From: Gammaproteobacteria bacterium
GTDB lineage: Bacteria > Pseudomonadota > Gammaproteobacteria > UBA4575
Reading direction: 5' to 3'
DNA length: 42,768 bases
NCBI GenBank assembly: GCA_026706595.1
Contig: JAPOYL010000029.1
Span: 1-42,768, forward strand
The position numbers and the translations under genes were made by a program. Of the stretch, positions 33,610 to 42,758 are shown one piece after another (positions within the stretch are counted from its first letter, which is position 1; each line of letters begins with the position of its first letter). The notes under the pieces are model-generated. The model ran no database searches. It worked only from the letters and a program-made list of their open reading frames with translations, and had not been told where the DNA came from.

Positions 33610-34878
33610 ATGCAAACCATTGATTCGTTCCTGCAGGGTTTCTTCGAGCCGCATCGCTCGATCTCACGTTTCGTGCTGGCCTACAGTGGCGGCATGGATT
33701 CGAGCGTGCTCCTGCATGCCATGCACAGCCTCGGGTTGCCGTTGTACGCGGTGCATGTGAACCATCACCTGCAACCGGAATGCGAGCAATGGCAGCAGCA
33801 TTGCCATGCCGTGTGCAAGGCCTACGGGGTCGCCTTCACGGCGATTCAGGCCCCGGTGGAGAAGCTGTCGCAGCAAAGCCTCGAGGAAAGTGCGCGCAGG
33901 ACAAGATACGGCAAGCTGTTCGAGCACGTTGGACCCCGGGATGCACTGGTCAGTGCGCATCATGAAGATGATCTGGCCGAGACCCTCCTGCTGCAGTTGC
34001 TGCGCGGTGCCGGCCCCGCCGGACTCGCGGCCATGGGCACGGAGCGCATGTTCGAAGGGCACAGGCACCTGCGCCCGCTGCTCGGGTTCACACGTGACCA
34101 GCTGGGCGAGTATGCCCGCAACCACTCCCTGGCCTGGATCGAGGATCCCAGCAACGAGTCCCTGCAGTTTGACCGCAACTACCTGCGCCTTGAGGTCATG
34201 CCCCGGTTGCTGCAGCGCTGGCCCGGGGCGGTCCATACGTTTTTGCGTGCCGCTGGCCTGCAGGCGGAGGCCATGCAGTGCCTGCAGGCCCTTGCCGATC
34301 TGGATGTCGAGGCAGCGGCGACAGGCCATGCCCACATCCTCGAGATCGTGGCCTTGCAACGCCTGGATGCGGCCCGGCTGAAAAATGCACTGCGCGGCTG
34401 GATCCGTACGAATGGCCTGCAGGTGCCCGGCAAAAAAATGCTGGAGCACATCGTCGAGGACCTGGTGCACAAGGAAGCTACGGACACGGCGGCCATGCAG
34501 CGCTGGGCGGGCGGGGAAGTCCGCCGCTACCGCGATCAGCTGTACCTGCTGAATCCCCGGTTACAGCATGACCCCAGCCAGGTGCTGCGATGGAGAATCG
34601 ACCGGCCCCTGGTCATCCGCAGTCTCAACCGGGTCCTGCATCGTTCGGACCTGCAGCACTTCGGGGTCATCGTGCCCCGGGGGGTCACGGAACTCACGGT
34701 GCAGTTTCGAAAGGGAGGCGAGCGTCTCAAGCCCGCGGGGGAAAAACATCACAGGTCGCTCAAGAACCTTTTCCAGGAAGGTCACATCCCGCCCTGGGAG
34801 CGCGACCGCATCCCCCTGCTGTACCACGAGGGAAAACTGATTTCCGTTCTCGGCTACTGGAATGCGGCCCCGCACTGA
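33610..34878 (+). CDS. tilS: tRNA(Ile)-lysidine synthetase
   Basis: Converts the wobble cytidine of tRNA-Ile(CAU) to lysidine, so that it reads AUA and is charged with isoleucine rather than methionine. The 422-residue product has the PP-loop motif SGGMDS near residues 25-30, the conserved HVNHHLQ, SLEESARRTRY and ALVSAHHEDDLAETLLLQLLRG stretches. A C-terminal tRNA-recognition domain follows (about 330-420, with RKGGERLKPAG and LKNLFQE). Length is close to E. coli TilS (432). It starts 41 bases after accA. Confidence 0.94.
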   Translation: MQTIDSFLQGFFEPHRSISRFVLAYSGGMDSSVLLHAMHSLGLPLYAVHVNHHLQPECEQWQQHCHAVCKAYGVAFTAIQAPVEKLSQQSLEESARRTRYGKLFEHVGPRDALVSAHHEDDLAETLLLQLLRGAGPAGLAAMGTERMFEGHRHLRPLLGFTRDQLGEYARNHSLAWIEDPSNESLQFDRNYLRLEVMPRLLQRWPGAVHTFLRAAGLQAEAMQCLQALADLDVEAAATGHAHILEIVALQRLDAARLKNALRGWIRTNGLQVPGKKMLEHIVEDLVHKEATDTAAMQRWAGGEVRRYRDQLYLLNPRLQHDPSQVLRWRIDRPLVIRSLNRVLHRSDLQHFGVIVPRGVTELTVQFRKGGERLKPAGEKHHRSLKNLFQEGHIPPWERDRIPLLYHEGKLISVLGYWNAAPH

Positions 34879-34900
34879 GTCCGTTTTTGCCGCTGCAAAA

Positions 34901-34917
34901 CCGCGGATAAGCCGCGG
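34901..34917. repeat. Short GC-rich hairpin between tilS and pyrG
   Basis: Inverted repeat CCGCGG (34901-34906) and CCGCGG (34912-34917) with a 5-base loop, 23 bases after the tilS stop. It may stabilise or end the tilS transcript, but no T run follows on the plus strand; four T residues follow on the minus strand only. A weak candidate. Confidence 0.3.
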
Positions 34918-35021
34918 GCCGAACTGGATAATCCGGCGCGGATTTGCTAGGCTTCAATCCCGTCTTGAATACGTTTCTCCCCAGCATCGCAGACAGCTTT
35001 GCAGGTGAGGGAGTACATTAA

Positions 35022-36725
<1,704 letters not shown>

Positions 36726-36743
36726 CGGCGAAAGCCTGCACCC

Positions 36744-37586
36744 ATGAAACTCTGCGGTGTTGAAATAGGGCTTCACAGCCCCTTTTTCCTGATTGCCGGA
36801 CCCTGCGTGGTGGAAAGCCTGGATCTGGCACGCGAAACTGCGGGAAGGCTCAGGGAAATTACCGGCAAGCTGGGCATCCCGTTCATCTACAAGTCTTCTT
36901 TTGACAAGGCCAATCGCTCGTCCGCGGACAGTTTCCGCGGTCTCGGGCTGGACAAGGGCCTGCAGATTCTCGCGCAGGTCAAGGATGAGCTCGGTGTGCC
37001 TGTGCTCACTGATGTGCACGAGGACACGCCCTTGCAGGAGGTGGCGGATGCGGTCGATGTCCTGCAAACACCCGCCTTTTTGTGTCGGCAGACGAATTTC
37101 ATCCAGCGGGTTGCCGCATGCGGGCGGCCGGTGAACATCAAGAAGGGTCAGTTCCTGTCGCCTGGGGAGATGCAGTATGTGGTCGACAAGGCCCGTGCGC
37201 AGGGCAATGCGGACATCCTCGTGTGTGAGCGTGGCGTATCTTTCGGCTACAACAACCTGGTGTCGGACATGCGTTCGCTGGCCATCCTGCGAAAAACGGG
37301 CTGCCCGGTGGTGTTCGATGCAACCCACTCGGTGCAGCTTCCGGGTGCAGGGGTGGGCCGCTCGGACGGGCAGCGCGAGTTCGTGCCGGTGCTCGCACGT
37401 GCTGCAGTCGCCAGCGGAATCTCGGGGTTGTTCATGGAAACCCACCCCGACCCGGAGGCGGCCAAGAGCGATGGGCCCAATTCGTGGCCACTGGACCGGA
37501 TGGAGGCACTGCTGGGCGCACTCCAGGCCATCGACCAGGTGGTCAAGCAACGCGGCTTTGCCGAGATGGACACTGAAGGGAAATAG
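36744..37586 (+). CDS. kdsA: 3-deoxy-D-manno-octulosonate 8-phosphate synthase (metal-dependent class)
   Basis: Condenses arabinose 5-phosphate and phosphoenolpyruvate to Kdo 8-phosphate for the inner core of lipopolysaccharide. The 280-residue TIM barrel has [25 protein letters not shown] and the [10 protein letters not shown] segment. The N-terminal strand reads IAGPC with Cys21, where the metal-free E. coli and Pseudomonas enzymes have Asn (GGMN). Cys21, with the His of ATHSVQ, the Glu of METHPDP and the Asp of SDGPNSWPL, forms the metal site known from Aquifex aeolicus KdsA. It follows pyrG by 18 bases and is followed by eno. Confidence 0.95.
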   Translation: MKLCGVEIGLHSPFFLIAGPCVVESLDLARETAGRLREITGKLGIPFIYKSSFDKANRSSADSFRGLGLDKGLQILAQVKDELGVPVLTDVHEDTPLQEVADAVDVLQTPAFLCRQTNFIQRVAACGRPVNIKKGQFLSPGEMQYVVDKARAQGNADILVCERGVSFGYNNLVSDMRSLAILRKTGCPVVFDATHSVQLPGAGVGRSDGQREFVPVLARAAVASGISGLFMETHPDPEAAKSDGPNSWPLDRMEALLGALQAIDQVVKQRGFAEMDTEGK

Positions 37587-37609
37587 GAAATCAGCAAGGA
37601 GGAATTCTG

Positions 37610-38896
37610 ATGTCCGAGATTGAGTCTGTGCATGCGAGAGAAGTGATCGACTCGCGCGGCAACCCTACTGTGGAAGCGGATGTTTTGCTGGCCTCGGGGG
37701 TGCTGGGGCGCGCAGCCGTGCCTTCCGGGGCCTCAACCGGCACGCTGGAAGCGGTCGAGTTGAGGGACCAAGACCCGAAGCGCTATGCAGGCAAGGGGGT
37801 GCAGCAGGCCGTCGGCAATGTCAATTCCGAAATTCGCCCGCAGCTTGTGGGCGTATCCTGTTTCGAGCAGGCTGCCATTGACCAGCGCATGCTCGAGCTC
37901 GACGGTACGGACAACAAGCAGCGCCTGGGCGCGAATGCCCTGTTGTCGGTGTCGCTGGCCGTGGCCAAGGCCGCGGCACTGGAGAAGCGCATGCCCCTGT
38001 ACCGCTATCTGCATGCCGGGGGCGATTTCCGGATGCCGGTGCCGATGATGAACATTCTCAATGGCGGTGAGCATGCGGACAACAGCGTGGACATGCAGGA
38101 ATTCATGGTGATTCCCACGGGAGCCTCCTCGCTCCGTGAGGCGGTGCGCATGGGTGCGGAAATCTTTCATGCCCTCAAGGCCACGTTGCATGCCCAGGGG
38201 CTCAACACGGCCGTGGGGGACGAGGGCGGCTTTGCCCCGGACCTTCGCTCGAATCTTGAGGCGATCGAGGTCATCCTGAAGGCGATCGAGCAGGCGGGGT
38301 TTGCGGTGGGCAGCGATGTACACCTGGGCCTAGATGTCGCCAGCACGGAGTTTTATCAGGATGGCGCGTACGTGTTGCAGGCCGAGGGCAAGTCTTTTGA
38401 TTCTGGACAGTTTGTCGAGTACCTGGTCGACTGGATCGACCAGTACCCGATCATCTCCATCGAGGACGGGGTGGCGGAAAACGACTGGGATGGCTGGAAA
38501 CTGCTCACCGAGGCGGCGGGCCGGCGAACGCAACTGGTGGGCGATGACCTGTTTGTCACCAATGCGAAGATCCTGGAGAAGGGCATCGAGGCGGGCATCG
38601 CCAACTCCATTCTTGTCAAGGTCAACCAGATCGGCACCCTGAGCGAAACCCTGAATGCGGTACGGGTCGCGCACGATGCGGGCTATACTGCCGTCATGTC
38701 GCACCGTTCGGGGGAGACCGAGGATGTTACGATTGCAGACCTTGCAGTGGCCACCGGTTGTGGCCAGATCAAGACGGGTTCGCTGTCGAGATCGGACCGC
38801 ACGGCGAAATACAATCAACTGATGCGCATCGAGGAGGAACTGGGAGCGGAATGCCATTATCCGGGTCTTGGGGCATTCACCTTCCATACCGGCTGA
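37610..38896 (+). CDS. eno: Enolase
   Basis: Interconverts 2-phosphoglycerate and phosphoenolpyruvate in glycolysis, so it supplies the PEP used by KdsA just upstream. The 428-residue product has [17 protein letters not shown], the mobile loop PSGASTG, the proton-donor region VGDEGGFAP, the metal ligands in [21 protein letters not shown] and GDDLFVTN, the catalytic Lys in [13 protein letters not shown], and SHRSGETED. Length is typical (432 in E. coli). A strong AAGGAGG stands before the ATG. No RNase E-binding features can be judged from sequence. Confidence 0.98.
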   Translation: MSEIESVHAREVIDSRGNPTVEADVLLASGVLGRAAVPSGASTGTLEAVELRDQDPKRYAGKGVQQAVGNVNSEIRPQLVGVSCFEQAAIDQRMLELDGTDNKQRLGANALLSVSLAVAKAAALEKRMPLYRYLHAGGDFRMPVPMMNILNGGEHADNSVDMQEFMVIPTGASSLREAVRMGAEIFHALKATLHAQGLNTAVGDEGGFAPDLRSNLEAIEVILKAIEQAGFAVGSDVHLGLDVASTEFYQDGAYVLQAEGKSFDSGQFVEYLVDWIDQYPIISIEDGVAENDWDGWKLLTEAAGRRTQLVGDDLFVTNAKILEKGIEAGIANSILVKVNQIGTLSETLNAVRVAHDAGYTAVMSHRSGETEDVTIADLAVATGCGQIKTGSLSRSDRTAKYNQLMRIEEELGAECHYPGLGAFTFHTG

Positions 38897-38900
38897 TCCA

Positions 38901-39197
38901 TTGAAAATACTCATCGCACTGCTGGCCGTCCTTTTTGTGCTGATGCAGTACAAGCTCTGGTTCGGCGAGGGCAGTGTGCGCGAGGGATTGGAATTGAGCC
39001 GTACAACCGAAGCCCAGCAGTTGGAAAATGATCAGGCCCGGCAGCGAAACGAGGTGCTGGCTGCAGATGTTGCAGAACTCAAGACCGGGCTTGAGTCCGT
39101 GGAAGAGCGTGCCAGGAATGAACTGGGCATGGTCAAGAAAGATGAAACCTTCATTCACATCCTAGAGGGTCAGACCGGCGAAATTGTCGAACAGTGA
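38901..39197 (+). CDS. ftsB: Cell division protein FtsB
   Basis: Small bitopic inner-membrane protein of the FtsQLB complex, which activates septal peptidoglycan synthesis. The 98-residue product has a short cytoplasmic start, one membrane segment (about 3-20, followed by YKLWFGEGSV as in E. coli YSLWFGKNG), and a periplasmic coiled coil rich in Glu/Gln/Arg. The LESVEERARNELGMVKKDETF box near the end aligns with E. coli EERARNELSMTRPGETF. The start is TTG 38901, 4 bases after the eno stop, suggesting coupling. The end overlaps ispD by 14 bases. Confidence 0.93.
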   Translation: MKILIALLAVLFVLMQYKLWFGEGSVREGLELSRTTEAQQLENDQARQRNEVLAADVAELKTGLESVEERARNELGMVKKDETFIHILEGQTGEIVEQ

Positions 39198-39915
39198 TCA
39201 CCAACGTTGCTGGGCCATCGTGTGTGCGGCCGGTTCGGGCCGGCGCATGGAAATGGATATTCCCAAGCAATACCTGCCGCTGAAAAATTCCACAGTGCTG
39301 GAAGAAAGCCTGTCCTGTTTTTTGCATCACCCGCAGATTGCAGGGGTGGTGGTAGCCCTGCATGCCGACGATCACCGCTGGCCCTCCCTGGAGATATCCA
39401 CGGACCCGCGGGTACAGAACGTGGTGGGGGGTGACACCCGGGCGCGCTCGGTCGTGAATGCACTTGAGCGGGTTCGAAGCCTTGCCGAGCAGGAGGATTT
39501 TGTCCTGGTGCACGATGCCGCACGCCCGTGTCTCGGCTACGAGGACCTCGACCGTCTGATCACCGAGGGGCTTGGCGGTGAGGACGGGGTCATCCTGGCG
39601 AGCCCGGTTCATGACACGGTCAAGCAGGTGCGAGCGTCGGATGGCGCGCAGGAAGTGGAGCGTACCCTGGACCGCAGCCTTTTGTGGAAGGCCCTGACTC
39701 CCCAGATGTTCCGTGTCGGGGTGTTGCACAAGGCCTTGCAGTTTTGCATTGAAAATGACCGGGAGGTGACCGATGATGCCTCGGCAGTCGAGGCCATCGG
39801 GCAGCCTGTGAGAATGATCCGGGGTCGCAGCGACAACATCAAGGTCACCCGGCCCGAGGACATACAGCTTGCAGAGTCGATTCTGCTTCATGTAAGCAAG
39901 TCTTCGCATAACTGA
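39184..39915 (+). CDS. ispD: 2-C-methyl-D-erythritol 4-phosphate cytidylyltransferase
   Basis: Third MEP-pathway step: joins CMP to methylerythritol phosphate. The 243-residue product has the nucleotidyltransferase loop CAAGSGRRMEMDIPKQYLPL, GGDTRARSVVNAL, VLVHDAARPCL, and the substrate-contacting TDDASAVEAIG with NIKVTRPEDI near the end. The start is TTG 39184, inside the 3' end of ftsB; starting at the next GTG would remove the first strand of the fold. Length matches E. coli IspD (236). Confidence 0.95.
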   Translation: MSNSDHQRCWAIVCAAGSGRRMEMDIPKQYLPLKNSTVLEESLSCFLHHPQIAGVVVALHADDHRWPSLEISTDPRVQNVVGGDTRARSVVNALERVRSLAEQEDFVLVHDAARPCLGYEDLDRLITEGLGGEDGVILASPVHDTVKQVRASDGAQEVERTLDRSLLWKALTPQMFRVGVLHKALQFCIENDREVTDDASAVEAIGQPVRMIRGRSDNIKVTRPEDIQLAESILLHVSKSSHN

Positions 39916-39947
39916 TCGGGCATGGAGCAGGACGGTAGCGAAAAGCA

Positions 39948-39998
39948 ATGACGGAGATCGATCCGGTGCAGATCAGGGAACAGGACAGGAAGTGGTGA
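39948..39998 (+). CDS. Possible 16-residue upstream frame coupled to ispF
   Basis: The ispD-ispF gap holds two abutting mini-frames: MEQDGSEKQ (39922-39951) and MTEIDPVQIREQDRKW (39948-39998). The first overlaps the second as ATGA, and the second's TGA shares its final A with the ATG of ispF (TGATG). Both start with ATG, and the chain of overlaps would let ribosomes move from one to the next. Nothing is known of such peptides; chance is quite possible in an 82-base gap. Confidence 0.2.
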   Translation: MTEIDPVQIREQDRKW

Positions 39999-40489
39999 TG
40001 AATCCGAAAGTAGGGTTTGGCTATGACGTGCACCGCTTCTGTGAAGGGGACCACATCATGCTGGGCGGCGAAAGAATAGCGCACAGCCAGGGGATCGATG
40101 CGCACTCGGACGGGGATGTCCTGCTGCATGCGATCTGTGATGCCATCCTCGGTGCGTCTGGCGCCGGAGACATCGGCCAGCATTTTTCGGACCAGGACAG
40201 CAAGTACGAGAATATCGACAGCAGGATCCTGCTGCAGAATGTGATGCGCAAGGTGGGTGACGGTTTCGTTGTGGGAAACGTGGACTGTACGGTGGTGCTG
40301 GAGCGCCCCAAGCTCGGTGCACATGTTCGTGCCATGGAGGCCAATATCGCCGAGTTGCTGGAGATTCCTGCCAGCCACGTCAATGTCAAGGCAACGACCA
40401 ATGAGGGCATGGGCTTTGTGGGCAGCGGTGAAGGGATCGCGGCCTACGCGGTGGTCTTGCTAGTCCCGTATGTACCCTCTGGCTTATAA
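39998..40489 (+). CDS. ispF: 2-C-methyl-D-erythritol 2,4-cyclodiphosphate synthase
   Basis: Fifth MEP-pathway step: cyclises CDP-methylerythritol phosphate to methylerythritol cyclodiphosphate. The 163-residue trimer-forming protein has the zinc ligands in FGYDVHRF (Asp10, His12) and the AHSDGDVLLHAICDAILGA box, GDIGQHFSDQDSKYENIDS and the C-terminal VKATTNEGMGFVGSGEGI. The start is ATG 39998 with AGGAAG upstream; two GTG codons just before it are less likely. It is the last gene of the pyrG-ispF run and the last recognisable core gene; the sequence changes character right after it. Confidence 0.96.
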   Translation: MNPKVGFGYDVHRFCEGDHIMLGGERIAHSQGIDAHSDGDVLLHAICDAILGASGAGDIGQHFSDQDSKYENIDSRILLQNVMRKVGDGFVVGNVDCTVVLERPKLGAHVRAMEANIAELLEIPASHVNVKATTNEGMGFVGSGEGIAAYAVVLLVPYVPSGL

Positions 40490-40877
40490 TTTGAAGGTCA
40501 TGGGCTCATACCCTGTTCCCAACCAAAGAAGCCCTCGGTAGCATTGATGTTTTTGGGGCCTCACCGATTTCAATATCGTGCGATCTACACATGGTCAACA
40601 CTGGTCATGGATGCGGAACTGTGACCATCTGGTATTGAACGCTTGAGGGCGTGTGGGATGAGGAGGGTTGAATATAGGTGGTAACAACTAGTCGGTGTTG
40701 AATGGACTGCACAGGCTGGGCACTGCCCGGGCATCTCGATGCTGTGCCCGAGCGTGGCTTCGTACATGGCCTGTTCGAGCATCCTGAACGGCTACAGATA
40801 CTTGCCAAGCGCGAGCATCCTTGAGGCGCAGGATTGGCGTACCTCGTGAGAGGTGAGTTTCAGTAGCCGTAAGCATT

Positions 40878-41018
40878 GTGGACAACGAGACGATCATACT
40901 AGACAAACTAGGTGAGTCGGGAATTTGGCGTGATCAACCTAGTGGCACAAAATCCGGGATATCTCTAATAATGGAGTCGGGAGATATCAGGTCCACCTGC
41001 CAAGGAGAATACGGCTGA
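40878..41018 (+). CDS. Possible 46-residue small protein upstream of the unknown gene
   Basis: A GTG-started frame (first residues MDNETIILDKLGESGIW) of 46 codons stops at TGA 41016-41018, one base before the ATG of the next gene. The composition looks protein-like (ISLIMESGDI), but no Shine-Dalgarno precedes the GTG and nothing is recognised. It could be a small partner protein translated in tandem with the gene at 41020, or a remnant of a longer one. Confidence 0.3.
   Translation: MDNETIILDKLGESGIWRDQPSGTKSGISLIMESGDIRSTCQGEYG
40958..40988 (+). promoter_or_regulatory. Operator-like inverted repeat upstream of the unknown gene
   Basis: Perfect 8-base arms GATATCTC (40958-40965) and GAGATATC (40981-40988) with a 15-base spacer. 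It ends 13 bases before the AAGGAG (41002-41007) of the gene at 41020. It could be a repressor site or an RNA hairpin near the ribosome-binding site. GAGTCGGGA occurs both at 40914-40922 and at 40974-40982, inside the element. Confidence 0.4.
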
Positions 41019-41019
41019 G

Positions 41020-42417
41020 ATGTTGTTCATTCCTAATGACAAGTCACCCAAGGACTACGAAACTTGGGCACGGCAGATTAGAAAATCGTCAACGTTTGGG
41101 GTAGTGCTTTCCATAGTTATATCCTACTCATCCGACAATAAAGCGGATGTAGTTGTAGAAGGCGTGGTTGGAGTTCCAAGGCCTCCTGAAGACGACTATG
41201 AACGAATGCTACTAGCTACGGAACTATCGAAGGAAGTGGAAGCTCCGTCGTGCGCGGTGTTCTCACAAGTTGGCATTTCATGGTGGCTCGACGTAAGGGG
41301 AGGTCCGTTTACTCTTGAACTAACGGGGTTGCGTAAGCTCAGGGACGTTCAGGAGTCGGATGTCTCTACGAAAATTCAATACTCTGGTCCGGGTCCATTC
41401 AGCGAGCCAATTTTCCGCAAGCAATTTGAAGAGGCCGAGGAATGGGCACGCGAGTATAACGAGAACCGATATTTGCGATTCGAGACCCGACAGGAATTGA
41501 ACCAGAGGTTCCAGGACTTGGTAACTAACATCACTATTCTGACAGATTCTGGAAACGTAGGCATCTCGGACGAGAAGGGTTGGCACCGCTTGTTTCGGCA
41601 TGTTATCTCCGAGATGTGGATTCGAGGACAGCCGCCACAAAATTTCAATCTCGATCCCACTGTGGAGAAGTCTATCCTGTTCCCGGATCCGGACCTGTGC
41701 TTGCGAGCCGCAGGGGTCGTGTCTAGACGAAGTAAGCGCCAGGATGTTCTAGTGAAGTACGGCAAGGAGTGTCACATGCGACGACTCTATAACCTCGGCC
41801 ATGTGTACATGAATTCGGCGTCGTATTATGACCAGCCCAGTTTGCACAATCAGGCTGTTTACGACAAGGAGGGAACAGCAGTTTATAAGGGAGTGTTCGA
41901 GTGTCGTGCGACCCGGAAATATATCAAGCGTGAAGAATGCGGCCCTGATCTTTATCTGGATCCAGCTAAAGGACACCTTCCGATATACCATGCTCCGAAT
42001 GCTACTGAAGACGAATACTATACGATCGAGACAGGGGTAAATTCCGACTACTGGATGTATTGTATGTCGGACAGCCTCATCCCTCGTCTGTTTTGCGACT
42101 TTAATGCAGACTCTTGTGTGGTATTGGATAGACAAGAGTTCGTCGGGCGGTTTACTCAAGCGTGGCGTAGCTCCGCATCGGCCAAGGCAACGAAAATGCA
42201 AGTCGGCTGGGTAGAATATGACGATCCCGTCGGAGCATTTACGGCTATGAATTCGGAGACGTACAATGTGAACGTCTACTTCACGAAGACGTTCCGCTAT
42301 GCCTATCAGAAGGAGTTGCGATTCGTGGTAGTGCCGAATGTTGATTATGAAACTCTGGACGGAATCGAAATCGAACTAGGCTCGTTGCACAACATTGGAG
42401 AGCTAATCGTGCTGTAG
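41020..42417 (+). CDS. Unrecognised 465-residue accessory protein (distantly DUF2971-like C-terminal half)
   Basis: I do not recognise this protein securely. It has no signal peptide and no membrane segment, and is acidic and rich in aromatics. Residues 1 to about 125 form a mixed alpha/beta region, and a helical, charged linker (FEEAEEWAREYNENRYLRFE) follows near 130-155. From about 245 it reads VKYGKECHMRRLYNLGHVYMNSASYYDQPSLHNQAV, then YWMYCMSDSLIPRLF and FTKTFRYAYQKELRFVVVPN. That order (short K-Y-G start, residues with N/S and PSLHN, then a late K-E-L-R-F strand) recalls the DUF2971-type families from memory only. Base composition and codon use are clearly lower in GC than the neighbouring core genes, indicating transfer. 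Shine-Dalgarno AAGGAG lies 12 bases before the ATG. Confidence 0.6.
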   Translation: MLFIPNDKSPKDYETWARQIRKSSTFGVVLSIVISYSSDNKADVVVEGVVGVPRPPEDDYERMLLATELSKEVEAPSCAVFSQVGISWWLDVRGGPFTLELTGLRKLRDVQESDVSTKIQYSGPGPFSEPIFRKQFEEAEEWAREYNENRYLRFETRQELNQRFQDLVTNITILTDSGNVGISDEKGWHRLFRHVISEMWIRGQPPQNFNLDPTVEKSILFPDPDLCLRAAGVVSRRSKRQDVLVKYGKECHMRRLYNLGHVYMNSASYYDQPSLHNQAVYDKEGTAVYKGVFECRATRKYIKREECGPDLYLDPAKGHLPIYHAPNATEDEYYTIETGVNSDYWMYCMSDSLIPRLFCDFNADSCVVLDRQEFVGRFTQAWRSSASAKATKMQVGWVEYDDPVGAFTAMNSETYNVNVYFTKTFRYAYQKELRFVVVPNVDYETLDGIEIELGSLHNIGELIVL

Positions 42418-42533
42418 ATCTTCTTAATGTTGAGCGTATGGCTGAGGGTAAAGCCAGTGTTCCTGTTACAGCAGTATTAGGCCAAGCGGGTCAGCTACTC
42501 AATCAATAGCACAAACAGGCGTTGCATATCTGC

Positions 42534-42674
42534 ATGACTGAATCACAAGGCTGCATCTTTCTAAAGGAATTGGAGGGTTTTGGGATGGCGACAGATACCA
42601 AAACCCGTAAGCTTGTCATCCAGGCGAGACGGGGTCTTTCGGTCGGCGGAAAACATCGATGGTTAACTTGGTGA
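42534..42674 (+). CDS. Possible 46-residue small protein, or 29 residues from an inner start
   Basis: The frame begins MTESQGCIFLKELEG at ATG 42534; an inner ATG at 42585, preceded by GGAGG at 42572-42576, gives MATDTKTRKLVIQARRG and 29 residues. The inner ATG sits in the loop of a perfect 9-base hairpin. The C-terminal half is strongly basic (KTRK, ARRG, GGKHRW). It is not recognised; it could be the start of a frameshifted longer gene. Confidence 0.25.
   Translation: MTESQGCIFLKELEGFGMATDTKTRKLVIQARRGLSVGGKHRWLTW
42575..42606 (+). repeat. Perfect 9-base inverted repeat with a start codon in the loop
   Basis: GGGTTTTGG (42575-42583) and CCAAAACCC (42598-42606) are exact reverse complements around a 14-base loop that contains ATG 42585. 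As RNA it would form a stable hairpin overlapping the ribosome-binding site GGAGG of the small frame, which would be expected to limit translation unless opened. Confidence 0.45.
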
Positions 42675-42681
42675 GCCTGGC

Positions 42682-42703
42682 ATACACCCTCACGGTGTGT
42701 TTT
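42682..42703 (+). terminator. Weak intrinsic terminator candidate
   Basis: Stem of about seven pairs (42682-42688 with 42694-42700, core ACACC/GGTGT, one T-G pair) with a 5-base loop, running into TTTT at 42700-42703. Small and AT-leaning; it would suit the end of the 42534 frame. Confidence 0.3.
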
Positions 42704-42706
42704 CCT

Positions 42707-42758
42707 GTGTTGATTGTTATGGCGGCAACATAGAGTCTGTCTATTTTACTATCAACAC
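42707..42758. repeat. 8-base inverted repeat near the window edge
   Basis: GTGTTGAT (42707-42714) and ATCAACAC (42751-42758) are exact reverse complements, 36 bases apart. They could be the ends of a tiny element, a protein-binding pair, or an outer end of a mobile element continuing beyond the window. No target-site duplication can be identified. Confidence 0.35.

Larger units (their letters stand above)
40490..41019. other. Non-core junction region after ispF (no secure gene)
   Basis: 530 bases without a confident gene. It holds a perfect 7-base inverted repeat (40591-40597 with 40622-40628), a 6-base GC stem (CGGGCA/TGCCCG, near 40728-40750), a 10-base direct repeat CGAGCATCCT (40776-40785 and 40812-40821), and a minus-strand reading frame broken by an in-frame TAG that might be a gene remnant. 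It ends in a 46-codon plus-strand frame and an operator-like inverted repeat just before the unknown gene at 41020. I found no tRNA or clear integrase; this is probably the edge of an acquired segment. Confidence 0.5.

Noticed and set aside
34901-34930. Intrinsic terminator after tilS
   Set aside because: The CCGCGG stem is not followed by a T run on the plus strand, and no minus-strand gene ends there to use the opposite one.
40485-40490. TATAAT at the end of ispF as a promoter for the accessory region
   Set aside because: The only TTG-type -35 is 22 bases away, too far for a normal promoter.
40493-40540. tRNA-Met-like stretch (GGGCTCATA followed by CCC and later CCAACCA) after ispF
   Set aside because: No D-arm, T-arm or acceptor pairing can be built around it; the resemblance is limited to the anticodon-loop-like bases.
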